From positions 19,856 to 83,855 of the forward strand of contig JAHJQQ010000056.1 in the NCBI GenBank assembly GCA_018819175.1: DNA of 64,000 bases, written 5' to 3'. Of the stretch, positions 1-8,665 are shown piece after piece (position 1 is the first letter of the stretch; every line of letters starts with the position of its first letter). The stretch comes from Gammaproteobacteria bacterium (GTDB lineage: Bacteria > Pseudomonadota > Gammaproteobacteria > Thiohalobacterales > Thiohalobacteraceae). The notes beneath the pieces were generated by a model, which was not told where the DNA came from, did not search any database, and worked only from the letters and a program-made list of their open reading frames with translations. A program made the translations under genes and the position numbers.

Positions 1-1
1 G

Positions 2-883
2 GATGCGCTGGGAGCCCGTTTGGTAAGCCTGCGTGATTTCCTGCTGTTGTTCTTCTTCATCGATCTTGGCGCGCGCCTCGACCTTGGTTTGCTGGGCGCT
101 CAACTCGGTGAGGCCTTGGTGTTTTCTCTATTCGTGCTGATTGGCAATCCGCTGATTGTCATGATCATCATGGGTGCGTTGGGATACCGCAAGCGTACCG
201 GCTTTCTGGCGGGGCTTACGGTGGCGCAAATCAGTGAATTCTCCCTCATTCTGGGCGCACTGGGATTGAGTCTCGGTCATATCAATGCCGAGACCATGGG
301 TTTGATTACCCTGGTGGGTCTCATCACTATCAGCGCCTCAACGTACATGATCATTTACTCCCATCCGCTTTATGAATGGCTGGCGCCTTGGCTCAAGGTA
401 TTCGAGCGCCAACGCCCGCATAGGGAAATCGATCAAGACGCGGTGTCCGATGACGGCGCGGCGCAGATCATTTTATTCGGTATGGGACGCTATGGATCGG
501 GTATCGCGCGGGCGTTGCGCGCTCGCGGCAGTCATGTTCTGAGTGTCGATTACAATCCGGAATTAGTCCGTTCAGGCGATCCCATAGGCTATCCGGTACT
601 GTATGGAGATGCGGAAGATCCCGAGTTCATCGCATCACTGCCCTATGCACGTACCCAATGGATTGTCTGCACAGCACGTGACCTTCATGTGAGCCAAGCG
701 CTTATTCATTCCCTGCGAAGTTTAGGTTATGCGGGACAGATTGCGGTGACCGCGCATAGTCCTGCTGAGGTTGTCGTACTGGAGCAGGCGGGTGCGGATT
801 TGGTGTTAGTGCCCTTTGTGGATGCAGCACGCGAGGCGGCGGATCGTCTCCTGGGTCAGGGACCACTTATGCTGCCGGTATGA
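2..883 (+). CDS. CPA2-type cation:proton antiporter with TrkA-N domain, 3' part
   Basis: The reading frame is open from base 2, so the true start lies before the window; 293 residues are visible. The first ~120 residues are strongly hydrophobic membrane helices, including LTVAQISEFSLILG, typical of the last helices of Na+/H+ or K+/H+ exchangers of the KefB/RosB type. From about residue 150 a Rossmann domain begins with IILFGMGRYGSGIARAL (GxGxxG), followed by an acidic residue after SVDYN. This is the TrkA-N (RCK) NAD-binding domain that gates such transporters. It acts in the inner membrane in K+ or proton homeostasis. The ion specificity cannot be told from this part. Two universal stress genes follow on the same strand. 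Family call is firm; exact gene name is not. Confidence 0.88.
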   Translation, partial: DALGARLVSLRDFLLLFFFIDLGARLDLGLLGAQLGEALVFSLFVLIGNPLIVMIIMGALGYRKRTGFLAGLTVAQISEFSLILGALGLSLGHINAETMGLITLVGLITISASTYMIIYSHPLYEWLAPWLKVFERQRPHREIDQDAVSDDGAAQIILFGMGRYGSGIARALRARGSHVLSVDYNPELVRSGDPIGYPVLYGDAEDPEFIASLPYARTQWIVCTARDLHVSQALIHSLRSLGYAGQIAVTAHSPAEVVVLEQAGADLVLVPFVDAAREAADRLLGQGPLMLPV

Positions 884-979
884 AATAAATCGCGCATACT
901 TGGTATAACGAATCGATGAGACGCAGCGTGATGTGGATGCTCGGTACAACCGAGGCGATTTCTGGAGGAGTTGGCTGAA

Positions 980-1960
980 ATGAAAAGATTTAAAGATATT
1001 CTCTACGTGGCAGTAGCAGGGGAGGCAAGCAAGCCTGCACTGGAACGGGCCGTCACGCTGGCGGAGAACAACCAGGCCCGCCTGACGGTCGTTGGTGCAA
1101 CCGAGCGTATTACGGCAGGTATCGGAATACCGGATGGAGGGCCGATTTCCGCTGAGTTGCAGACTGCGATGGTGAGTATTGAAACGGACAGACTGAATAA
1201 GTTAGTTGACCCTTACCGCAAGCGGATGGATATTCAAACGAAAGTCCTGCAAGGCACGCCATTTCTGGAAATTATCCGCGCGGTATTGCGTGATGGGCAT
1301 GATCTGGTCATCAAAGCACCTGAAACCGGAGATTGGTTGGACCGATTAATCGGTAGCGATGACATGCACCTGCTGCGGAAATGCCCTTGTCCGGTTTGGC
1401 TTATCAAGCCACAAACACCGAAAGCCCACCGACGTATTCTGGCGGCGGTTGACGTACATGATATATATCCGCCGGCAGAGCTGGAATCACGCCGTGTGCT
1501 GAACCAACAGGTTCTGGAGATTGCCATTTCTCTAGCGCTGGCTGACTTTGCTGAACTGCATATCGTGCATGTCTGGGATGCGATCGGTGAGAGCGCGATG
1601 CGGGGTGTATTTATGAGTGCAACTGAGCAGCAGATCAAATCCTACGTCGAACAGAATAGGCTGCGTAGTGAAGAATGTCTGGACAGACTCATCAACGAGA
1701 TGACGTGCGCACTGGGGGAGGAAACCATGGGTTATCTCAAGCCCCATAAACATTTGGTGAAAGGCCAGGCCCGCAAAGAAATTCCAGTGATCGCCAAGCA
1801 GATTGATGCTGATCTAGTTGTCATGGGTACAGTAGCCCGGACCGGCCTGCCCGGATTCATTATGGGCAATACAGCAGAGAGTATTTTGAACCAGATAAAC
1901 TGTTCTGTTTTCGCAATCAAACCACCCGATTTCATAACACCGGTCACGCTGGAGATTTGA
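980..1960 (+). CDS. UspE-like tandem universal stress protein
   Basis: A 326-residue protein with two Usp domains, as in UspE. The first half contains HLLRKCPCPVWLIKP, a strong UspE signature. The second ends with VMGTVARTGLPGFIMGNTAE, the G-rich nucleotide-binding motif of ATP-binding Usp domains. The reading frame is open to a TTG at 971, but I prefer ATG 980, which has an ideal GGAGGAG ribosome site (964-970) nine bases upstream. It is a cytoplasmic stress-response protein of uncertain biochemical role. The next gene is a clear paralog, so this is a tandem duplication. The antiporter just upstream suggests an ion or energy stress setting, but that is inference. Confidence 0.92.
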   Translation: MKRFKDILYVAVAGEASKPALERAVTLAENNQARLTVVGATERITAGIGIPDGGPISAELQTAMVSIETDRLNKLVDPYRKRMDIQTKVLQGTPFLEIIRAVLRDGHDLVIKAPETGDWLDRLIGSDDMHLLRKCPCPVWLIKPQTPKAHRRILAAVDVHDIYPPAELESRRVLNQQVLEIAISLALADFAELHIVHVWDAIGESAMRGVFMSATEQQIKSYVEQNRLRSEECLDRLINEMTCALGEETMGYLKPHKHLVKGQARKEIPVIAKQIDADLVVMGTVARTGLPGFIMGNTAESILNQINCSVFAIKPPDFITPVTLEI

Positions 1961-2066
1961 TCCGTGTGCAATCCTTTATTGAGGTCCGGATCTCGATGAT
2001 ATTTGAGAATAATGCCCACGATTGTTTCGGATATAACTACTAGCAGATATCAATGCAGGAGGGGCT

Positions 2067-3026
2067 ATGCAGCAATTCAAAAATATTCTTTTTTTCTCGG
2101 ACTCTGCTCTGAAACAAGATGATGCCCTTCTGCGTGTCGGTGCTCTAGCGAAGCGGAACAACGCCAGACTTACGATTCTATCTGTGATAAAAGTCTTACC
2201 AAGTGAATTGCATCTTACGATGGCTGGAGTCGAACTCAGAGATTTTCAGAAGGAAATTCTTTATGATGCCCAGGCGCAGGTGGATGAGCTAGCCAATAAT
2301 TTGAAACATATCGGTGTCGACGTTCAGGCGAAGACAGCGGTCGGCACTGCATTCGTTGAGGTCATCCGTGAGGTGCTGCGTGAGCAACATGATCTTGTGG
2401 TACTGGCGGCGGAGGGGAAGCGCAGTTTTATAACTCGGTTATTCGGTAGTACATCCATGCATCTGATGCGCAAGTGTCCTTGCCCCGTCTGGGTTATCAT
2501 GCCAGGCGCTGGCGAATCATATGATCGAATCCTGGCGGCCGTAGATGTTTCCAGCGATCCTTGGGATGAGACCAAACAACTGATCAATCCACTGATACTG
2601 CGGCTGGCCAGTGCATTGGCGCGGGTGGAGAAAAGCGACCTCCATGTGGTCCAGGTATGGTCAGTCGATCAGGAAGGCTATTTGCAGATTCGTGGAAACA
2701 TGACAGATCAAGCGCTGAATAAATTACGTAGGGAAACAAAGCGCGAATATGTGGAAAAACTGGATAGCCTTCTCAAGAGCGTCGATCTCAATGGTGCCGG
2801 AAGGCTTCATACTCATCTCATACGGGGTGATGATCCGGCTTCGAGCATTATTAAACTGGCGCGCAGGGAAAAGATTGATTTGTTGGTTATGGGGACTGTA
2901 TGTCGCACCGGTCTTGCCGGCTTCATTATCGGTAACACGGCGGAGGACGTCCTCAGTGCCTTGAATTGTTCAGTCTTGACGGTTAAGCCAGAGGGGTTTG
3001 TATCTCCGGTGACTCTGGAGGGGTAG
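2067..3026 (+). CDS. UspE-like tandem universal stress protein, second copy
   Basis: A 319-residue protein with two Usp domains, paralogous to the preceding gene. It shares HLMRKCPCPVWVIMP in the first domain and VMGTVCRTGLAGFIIGNTAE in the second, and both proteins end with a (S/T)PVTLE tail. ATG 2067 is preceded by an AGGAGGGG ribosome site. The 106-base gap to the first copy, the separate ribosome site, and clear sequence divergence suggest an old duplication. A palindromic repeat and a decayed phosphoketolase fragment on the opposite strand follow it. Universal stress genes often sit beside phosphoketolase or acetate-metabolism genes, so the remnant may mark a lost neighbour. Confidence 0.92.
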   Translation: MQQFKNILFFSDSALKQDDALLRVGALAKRNNARLTILSVIKVLPSELHLTMAGVELRDFQKEILYDAQAQVDELANNLKHIGVDVQAKTAVGTAFVEVIREVLREQHDLVVLAAEGKRSFITRLFGSTSMHLMRKCPCPVWVIMPGAGESYDRILAAVDVSSDPWDETKQLINPLILRLASALARVEKSDLHVVQVWSVDQEGYLQIRGNMTDQALNKLRRETKREYVEKLDSLLKSVDLNGAGRLHTHLIRGDDPASSIIKLARREKIDLLVMGTVCRTGLAGFIIGNTAEDVLSALNCSVLTVKPEGFVSPVTLEG

Positions 3027-3060
3027 ATGTCTGGCTAACCTCTGATGAATTATTATTTAT

Positions 3061-3130
3061 CGTCATTGCGAGCGCAGCGAAGCAATCTCCCGAACAGCGG
3101 ATCAATGGCTTAGAGATTGCTTCGTCGTGA
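3061..3130. repeat. Palindromic repeat family A, copy 1
   Basis: The left arm reads CGTCATTGCGAG followed by GCAGCGAAGCAATCTC. The right arm GAGATTGCTTCG is decayed beyond that point. The upstream flank CTCTGATGAATTATT resembles the border CTCTGATTAATCC seen beside other copies. It lies just after the second Usp gene. Confidence 0.8.
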
Positions 3131-3148
3131 TGCTCCTCATAATAATGA

Positions 3149-3475
3149 AGCGTATCTTCACTTTCGGAAATGCTGGCGAAGTAACATCACAGCGGCAAGT
3201 GCTTCTTGCGTGGGCACATCACCACAGCTGACCAGTACAATTTCGGCTCCGAACCCTGATCATTACTGGCCCAGTCCCAGATGCCAATGCCCTTTTGTGC
3301 AATGGTGAATCACGGTGTCCATATCCAAATACCGCATATGTTTCTGCTTATAGACAACGATCACGTTTACATCGTTACTGTTGTGCAGGCAGTGGTCGTC
3401 TATGCTGAGGGTTTTTTGCATCCGTCGGTAGATACGGTCAGACTCGTGAAAATCTGCGGCGGTATAAAGTAGGTC
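3149..3475 (-). pseudogene. Phosphoketolase (xfp) C-terminal remnant
   Basis: No intact frame exists, but translating the minus strand across frames gives consecutive phosphoketolase motifs in the correct order: YLPTDA, then DDHCLHNSNDVNVIVVYKQ, LDMDTVIHHC, GIGIWDWASNDQGSEP, and EIVLVSCGDVPTQEALAA. These match the conserved C-terminal domain of D-xylulose-5-phosphate/fructose-6-phosphate phosphoketolase. At least three frameshifts separate them (near 3400, 3290 and 3245) and only about 110 of ~800 residues remain. The intact enzyme would cleave sugar phosphates to acetyl phosphate. The remnant is dead. Recognition rests on memory of the family, not on a search. Confidence 0.85.
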
Positions 3476-3482
3476 CTTCCCC

Positions 3483-4049
3483 TCAGTCGTAAGCGCGCAA
3501 TTCTACTCGTATCCGCGCTAGTTTTTCATAGATTTGGCGTTTCCTGCGTATTGGCCACCATGCATATAAAAAAACATCAATCGGTCGCCACATGGCAACC
3601 CAGCCACTGATCAGAAACCCTTCCTCAAGTATCGACCATAATAGTTCAGTCTTTCCAAATGATGCGATTAGATGTTGAGCAACGATACACAGAAATAAAA
3701 AAATCAAACCGATAACTAACGCGATTCGCCCCTGATGCAGGGTAAATCGCAGCTCCTTTGCAGTAACGTCGGCTCGGTAATCAAAATAGTTATGAATAGC
3801 AACAGGCACGCTATTGATGGCTTTATCAGTGCAGGCCTGCCGTGGTAAATGCAATATCATTTTGACTGGCGTATTGAGATGAAGCTCCTGTACGGAATCA
3901 ACGATATAGTTCTCTGCGTTTGCCTCCAGGTCTTTGTCCCGAAAGGGCGCCGGATCAAAGGAATTAAATATTTGGCGAACTTCGTTGAGTTTTATTTCAA
4001 CCAGATAATTACCATCTTCCTTTTTGTAATGTGATTCCGGCTTGTTCAT
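3483..4049 (-). CDS. Conserved hypothetical membrane protein with two hydrophobic segments
   Basis: A 188-residue protein. The first ~95 residues are soluble and include DPAPFRDKDLEANAENYIVD and a segment rich in charged and beta-prone residues. Two hydrophobic segments follow: one around residues 108-128 (IALVIGLIFLFLCIVAQHL) and one near 145-162 (FLISGWVAMWRPIDVFLYAWW). A basic, possibly amphipathic tail follows, containing RRKRQIYEKLARIRVEL. I do not recognise a named family with certainty; similar proteins occur near universal stress genes in proteobacteria. The gene stands alone on the minus strand between two pseudogenes, so it may belong to the same partly decayed stress cluster. ATG 4049 is the longest plausible start. 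Function is unknown. Confidence 0.7.
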   Translation of the reverse strand: MNKPESHYKKEDGNYLVEIKLNEVRQIFNSFDPAPFRDKDLEANAENYIVDSVQELHLNTPVKMILHLPRQACTDKAINSVPVAIHNYFDYRADVTAKELRFTLHQGRIALVIGLIFLFLCIVAQHLIASFGKTELLWSILEEGFLISGWVAMWRPIDVFLYAWWPIRRKRQIYEKLARIRVELRAYD

Positions 4050-4151
4050 GGTGTTATCTCTTAAAGGCCCTGATTCTATCCGTGAGAAATAAGCAAACTC
4101 ATCACGTCGATTAAGATCGAATGGAAGATTTAGAGGTGGCTCGGCCTCATG

Positions 4152-4400
4152 TTATTCGCGATTGGAAGGCGCTGAGAGCGCGAGCCGTGTCTCTGTACCG
4201 CTTCCGGTGCGTGCCCGTAGTTCGATTCTTTAGCCGTTCTCCTGAGCCAGTTAGCGGGCGATAGCGAGCCCCAGTCCGCTGTCACCGGTGGCTGTGGTGC
4301 GCGAGGTTTCGCCCCGATGGACTGGACGGAACGCGGCCGTGCGCGGACTCTGGGATGCCACGGCCGCGATCAAGTGTGGCTTCGGGTGGACTCGTGAGGA
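4152..4400 (-). pseudogene. Sensor histidine kinase ATP-binding domain remnant
   Basis: On the minus strand one frame reads RPVHRGETSRTTATGDSGLG, then LAIAR, stop, LAQENG, stop, RIELRARTGSGTETRLAL, ending at a TAA at 4152-4154. This is the G2-box end of a HATPase_c domain, with two stops where family members usually carry R and G. Just upstream, in another frame, is DRGRGIPESAHGRV, a G1 box (DxGxGIP). So the gene has at least one frameshift and two nonsense codons, and no phosphoacceptor domain remains. It was once an orthodox two-component sensor kinase, and no response regulator is nearby. Confidence 0.82.
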
Positions 4401-4622
4401 AGGTCTGCGGATCACCCGCGTAGCCTTTATGCATGATCACCACTCCTAGACCTCCTATGTCTTCAACTATAAATATAGTCTGACGCAAAGCCTATATATT
4501 TTTTGGTTGAGGAAGCTTGATGAATATCCCCGGTTCGACGGTGCGTAGTTGCCCAATCCACCCGCATCCCACACAATCAAACACGTGGCCGATTATTTTA
4601 TTGGCAGGGAGCATTCAGCAGC

Positions 4623-6473
4623 ATGATTTCGCATTGGCCAAGATTAAGCCTCCGTAGTCGCGCCAGCCATTGGTTCGAAGTCCATGTGCGGCGCGAGAAG
4701 ATGGTTCATGCGGTGGGTGTTTTGAGTGCCGCCAATGCCGTGGAGTTGGATCCGGAACCTTTCTACAACGCATCGCTTGATATCGAAGCGGTGCGCAAAT
4801 TCCTGATCGAGTTCGCTGTCTGGGAACGACGCTACAAGCATTACCTGCCGACGATCGATTACTGTCCAATTGAATTGCCCGGCCCGCCTACTGAAACGGC
4901 GCAGGCGATCCTGGAGCAGATGCATCGTTGGGACGACGAGGCCAGGCCATATTTGACGGAAATTGAGGAACTGAGCCACGAACATGATCGGCTCATGTTG
5001 TTGCGTGAATTTATCCTGGCGGTACCGGAGTCGGGTCTGGATCTCTCGCTGTTGACCGATAAGGGCCCGGCACTTGAGACAGCCATCTATGCCTGTCCGC
5101 GCCTTGACGAGGCTGTGCCAGATGCTTCTCGGGCGCTGGTCATGCAGCTACAGGGACCGCAACACAGTTTCTGGGTCGTGGTTGGTACGGACACGGCGCC
5201 TATGCTGGCCACTTTGCAGCAGCAGGGTTGTCAGGCGGTGCTACTTCCTGACTGGCTGGAGACAGATCCACTACGTAATCAGTTGCGGATCGAAACAGAG
5301 ATCCGCGAGGTTGCCCGGAATCAGGTTGCACGGCAGCATAAAATACGGGCGCTGGTGCAGCGTTACGATCTGATCAGCATGCTCGGCAATGTGGGGTTGC
5401 TGCGCTGGTATGTGGATAATGCCCCAGGTGACAGTGCCGATAGGGGTTACTGCCGTGTCACCGGCTGGACTGGCGAAGCGGATCCCGAGCTGCTCACGCA
5501 ACTTCTCAAGCGCGCCGGTATAGATGCCATGGTGCGCTTCCCCGCGGAGCCGCTTTTTGCTCACGCACCAACACATCTTCACCATTCCAAGTGGGTCCAA
5601 CCTTTTGAATTTTTCACCCGGCTGCTGGGAACGCCGGCGCGTGACGAGGTAGACCCGACGCCGCTATTGGCCTTTATTGTGCCTCTGCTGTTTGGTTATA
5701 TGTTTCCCGATGTCGGGCATGGGCTGATTCTGATCATTGTCGGTTTCGCCTTCGCCCGGCGCTGGCCGTCCATACGTTTCCTGGTGCCCTGTGGTATGAG
5801 CGCAGCGGTATTCGGTTTTCTGTTCGGGGATATTTTCGGATTCCACGATATCATTCCTGCATTCTGGCTCAGTCCCCTCGATGAACCACTGACGGTATTG
5901 CTGGTCCCCCTGATTGTTGGTGTCATCCTGATACTGTTGGGTATGGCCCTTGCCTCGCTTGAGGCCTATTGGCGTGGTCGGCTGCGGATATGGCTGGCAG
6001 TCGATGCGGCTGTCCTGGTTTTGTATGCGGCGGCTGTGAGCGCGATTTTTTGGGCGGATGCTGCCATGCTGATGATGGCTGCGGTCGTCTGGTATTTTAT
6101 CGGCACGCTGTATGCGCATCCGGCAAACAGGGTGGCGGCGCTTGGTTTGGGATTCGTAAAACTACTGGAGAGTGTTGCTCAGTTGGCACTCAACACACTC
6201 TCGTTCGCCCGGGTCGGCGCCTTTGCGCTGGCGCACGCGGGTCTTTCCAGCGCCATTATCAGTCTGATGGAGCAGATCGATACGCCCATGTTGAAAATTA
6301 CAATGCTGCTAGTGGGAAATGTCTTCGTGGTCATGCTCGAAGGTCTGGTTGTCTTTGTACAGACCACACGCCTGGTACTGTTCGAATTCTTTATTCGGTT
6401 TCTGCGTGCCGAAGGTCGTGTGTTCAGGTCATTTCGACCAGTGGCTCCGGCAAGGAGCTCCGGCAATGATTGA
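4623..6473 (+). CDS. V/A-type ATP synthase subunit I (a subunit), orphan
   Basis: A 616-residue protein of normal family length. Residues 1-330 form the soluble arm that contacts the peripheral stalk. The C-terminal half has about seven membrane helices, with PLLFGYMFPDVGHGLILI and the diagnostic ALNTLSFARVGAFALAHAGL. The latter region carries the arginine of the proton or sodium half-channel. Its role is ion translocation and rotor contact in V/A-type ATPases. Every other subunit (K, E, C, F, A, B, D) is absent from the window, and the neighbours are unrelated. Either the rest lies elsewhere on the chromosome or this is an orphan. ATG 4623 lacks a strong ribosome site. Confidence 0.88.
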   Translation: MISHWPRLSLRSRASHWFEVHVRREKMVHAVGVLSAANAVELDPEPFYNASLDIEAVRKFLIEFAVWERRYKHYLPTIDYCPIELPGPPTETAQAILEQMHRWDDEARPYLTEIEELSHEHDRLMLLREFILAVPESGLDLSLLTDKGPALETAIYACPRLDEAVPDASRALVMQLQGPQHSFWVVVGTDTAPMLATLQQQGCQAVLLPDWLETDPLRNQLRIETEIREVARNQVARQHKIRALVQRYDLISMLGNVGLLRWYVDNAPGDSADRGYCRVTGWTGEADPELLTQLLKRAGIDAMVRFPAEPLFAHAPTHLHHSKWVQPFEFFTRLLGTPARDEVDPTPLLAFIVPLLFGYMFPDVGHGLILIIVGFAFARRWPSIRFLVPCGMSAAVFGFLFGDIFGFHDIIPAFWLSPLDEPLTVLLVPLIVGVILILLGMALASLEAYWRGRLRIWLAVDAAVLVLYAAAVSAIFWADAAMLMMAAVVWYFIGTLYAHPANRVAALGLGFVKLLESVAQLALNTLSFARVGAFALAHAGLSSAIISLMEQIDTPMLKITMLLVGNVFVVMLEGLVVFVQTTRLVLFEFFIRFLRAEGRVFRSFRPVAPARSSGND

Positions 6474-6654
6474 GTCAGACTTGGTATGGTGTAATTATAA
6501 TCCCGGGTTGCAGGGTTATATCCCTCGGAATAGCGACGATATCATCAATGCGGCAGATATCCTTGAGTAATTGTCCTGCAGGCTTGCCTGGTGCATGCAC
6601 AGCCTGTAAACACTACATTCCGCAGCAGGCTTGTTCTGTTGCGTTCATGTTTCC

Positions 6655-7500
6655 ATGAATAGCGCCATGGCGACCGGCATTGTCACTGCTATTCTTGGTT
6701 TGGTGCTGTTGAACGGCTTTATGTATCTGCAGCAGCCGTCCATGATTTTTTACCCAACCCGCGAACTGGTCTCGGAACCCTCTGACTGGGGGCTGGATTA
6801 CACTGATGTAAAGCTCCTGACCGAAGACGGTGTCGCACTGCACGGTTGGTATATCCCTCGGGCCGGCGCGCAGCGGGCGCTGCTGTTTTTCCACGGCAAC
6901 GGCGGCAATATTTCCCATCGCGGTGATTCAATCGCGATCTTCCACCGGCTCGGGTTCAATGTGTTGATCATTGATTACCGCGGCTATGGGCAGAGCGAAG
7001 GCCGACCCAGTGAGGCCGGGCTGTATCAGGATGCCGCCGCGGCCTGGCGCTATCTGACAGATGAACGCGGCTTTGCAGGCAAGGACATCGTGATCTTCGG
7101 GCGCTCGCTGGGCGGTGCCGTGGCGGCGCAACTGGCCTCCCGGATCGAGGCCGGCACGTTGATTCTGGAATCAACGTTGAGCTCGGCGCGGGATTTTGCG
7201 ACGCATGCATTCCCGATCCTGTCGCATGTGCTGTATCTGCGCTACGGTTTCGACAACGTCGCGCGGCTTCAGAAAGTCAATTACCCGGTGCTGGTGCTGC
7301 ACAGCCCGGACGATGAGATCATGCCGTACCGCTTGGGTGAAAAGGTCTATGCCGCCGCGCGTGAACCCAAGCAGTTTGTTGCGCTGCATGGCGACCACAA
7401 CTCCGGTTTTCTGCTCAGTCAGCCAGAGTACGAGCAGGCACTGAGATCATTTCTTGCCAGGTCTCTACCTGATCCAGAGGCAGACAATGGAGTCGACTGA
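6655..7500 (+). CDS. Membrane-anchored alpha/beta hydrolase (YfhR/ABHD13-like)
   Basis: A 281-residue serine hydrolase. An N-terminal hydrophobic segment (MATGIVTAILGLVLLNGFMY) anchors it or acts as a signal. The fold shows LLFFHGNGGNISHR (oxyanion region), the nucleophile elbow GRSLGG, an acidic residue in HSPDDEIMP, and the catalytic histidine in HGDHNSG. All triad elements are present. The closest well-known relatives are YfhR and the ABHD13 group, whose substrate is not settled. The frame runs back to a TTG at 6631, but ATG 6655 gives a sensible signal anchor. The sulfotransferase-like gene starts 10 bases after its stop, so they are probably co-transcribed. Confidence 0.88.
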   Translation: MNSAMATGIVTAILGLVLLNGFMYLQQPSMIFYPTRELVSEPSDWGLDYTDVKLLTEDGVALHGWYIPRAGAQRALLFFHGNGGNISHRGDSIAIFHRLGFNVLIIDYRGYGQSEGRPSEAGLYQDAAAAWRYLTDERGFAGKDIVIFGRSLGGAVAAQLASRIEAGTLILESTLSSARDFATHAFPILSHVLYLRYGFDNVARLQKVNYPVLVLHSPDDEIMPYRLGEKVYAAAREPKQFVALHGDHNSGFLLSQPEYEQALRSFLARSLPDPEADNGVD

Positions 7501-7509
7501 GGTGCTTCT

Positions 7510-8250
7510 GTGAGTCTGCCGGCAGTGCAACCATACCAGCGCATTTATCTACTGAGTCACATGCGTGCCTATAGTAGCCTTATCGGCCATATTCTCGGAT
7601 CGCATCCGCACATCAATGGCTATTATGAAATGCATCTGCCTTATACCAGGGCAGAGAGTCTCGACGAACAGTTGTGCTTATATGGGCAAACAGAGTCACT
7701 AAAACCGGACAGCCTGTATCTGTTCGACAAGCTGCTGCATAACGACTACCCACTCGATACGGCAATACTGGAAGGCATTGGAAATAGAATCCTGCTGAGT
7801 ATCCGTTCGCCCGAGGATAGCCTGAAAAGTATCCTGCATCTGTTTCGAGCCAAGGGAACGGATCATCCTTACGCAGACCCGCTTCAGGCGTCCAACTATT
7901 ACATCGAGCGGCTGGAGGCACTGGCTGGCTTCAGCGAGAATAATTCGGGAAGATATTATTACTTTGATGCCGAGTTGATAATCAGCGATAGTCATCACCT
8001 GCTTCGTGCCATAACCCGCTGGTGCGAATTGGATCCGGCCTTGTCAGGGCAATATCAGACATTTTCGCAAACAGGCAAGGCAGGGGCCGGCGATTCTTCC
8101 AGTCTGATTAAGCGTGGGATGATCGACTCCAGTGCAAGAAGCCACATCGATATCCCCCTGGATGCTGAACTTGTCGCGCGGGCAGAAGCGGCTTATGAAA
8201 AATATCGCGATGTGATGCTAAGGCATGCGAAAGAGATATTGACCCTATAA
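7510..8250 (+). CDS. Sulfotransferase-like protein
   Basis: A 246-residue protein. The N-terminal segment LLSHMRAYSSLIGHILGSHP followed by INGYYEMH resembles the 5'-phosphosulfate loop and acceptor region of PAPS-dependent sulfotransferases. RILLSIRSPEDSLKSI resembles the 3'-phosphate-binding helix (R..P..S..S). The conserved arrangement supports a sulfotransferase fold, but the loop is not the canonical R-S-G-T form, so activity is uncertain. It starts at GTG 7510, ten bases after the hydrolase stop. The acceptor is unknown; membrane lipid or exopolysaccharide decoration is speculative. The gene is followed by a dense repeat cluster. Confidence 0.68.
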   Translation: MSLPAVQPYQRIYLLSHMRAYSSLIGHILGSHPHINGYYEMHLPYTRAESLDEQLCLYGQTESLKPDSLYLFDKLLHNDYPLDTAILEGIGNRILLSIRSPEDSLKSILHLFRAKGTDHPYADPLQASNYYIERLEALAGFSENNSGRYYYFDAELIISDSHHLLRAITRWCELDPALSGQYQTFSQTGKAGAGDSSSLIKRGMIDSSARSHIDIPLDAELVARAEAAYEKYRDVMLRHAKEILTL

Positions 8251-8297
8251 GCGGTTGTCTCAATCTCACAATCCATCGAGAAAAGCTCTGATTAAAC

Positions 8298-8486
8298 CGA
8301 ATGGCACTTACTTAAGCGGATTCATATCCGATGTAGGGCGGGTTAGGCGCGTTGTTCGCGCCGTAACCCGCCAAGCGTGCCGTCAGGCACACTTTATAAC
8401 AAAGGTGTTGTGCTTCTTCGCAACGCCTGTCGGGTTACGCAAACAACGCTAACCCGACCTACATTAGGCTTAAGTAAGTGCCATTC
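8298..8486. repeat. Palindromic repeat family B, copy 1, with 19-bp terminal inverted repeats
   Basis: The element begins with GAATGGCACTTACTTAAGC at 8299-8317 and ends with its exact reverse complement at 8468-8486. Inside is a second palindrome, GTAGGGCGGGTTA on the left and TAACCCGACCTAC on the right. TGATTAA occurs just outside both ends, as a target duplication would. The only long frame here is a by-product of the repeat. Confidence 0.85.
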
Positions 8487-8495
8487 TGATTAATC

Positions 8496-8630
8496 CGTCA
8501 TTGCGAGGCGCGTAGCGCCGTGGCACAAGCGAGCTTGCGAGCGCAGAACGCCCGCAGGGGTGAGCGTAGCGAATAATCTCCAAACGACTGATGCTGCTTT
8601 ACGAGATTGCCACGCTGCGCTCGCAATGAC
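8496..8630. repeat. Palindromic repeat family A, copy 2 (long form)
   Basis: Starts CGTCATTGCGAGGCGCG and ends CTGCGCTCGCAATGAC, with an inner stretch (GTGGCACAAGCGAGC, GAATAATCTCC) also found, inverted, in copy 4 near 16.5 kb. It sits between two family B elements. Confidence 0.85.
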
Positions 8631-8665
8631 AGGTATCACTGGACTATTCAGAGTATCCTTAAGTC

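Noticed and set aside
3117..3472. Two ~63-codon plus-strand frames
   Set aside because: They are antisense to the phosphoketolase remnant and have no independent support.
6470..6658. Short plus-strand frame after the V-ATPase subunit gene, considered as a subunit K remnant
   Set aside because: It has no glycine-rich helical hairpin and no membrane pattern.
8255..8452. 65-codon frame after the sulfotransferase-like gene
   Set aside because: It lies almost wholly inside palindromic repeat family B.
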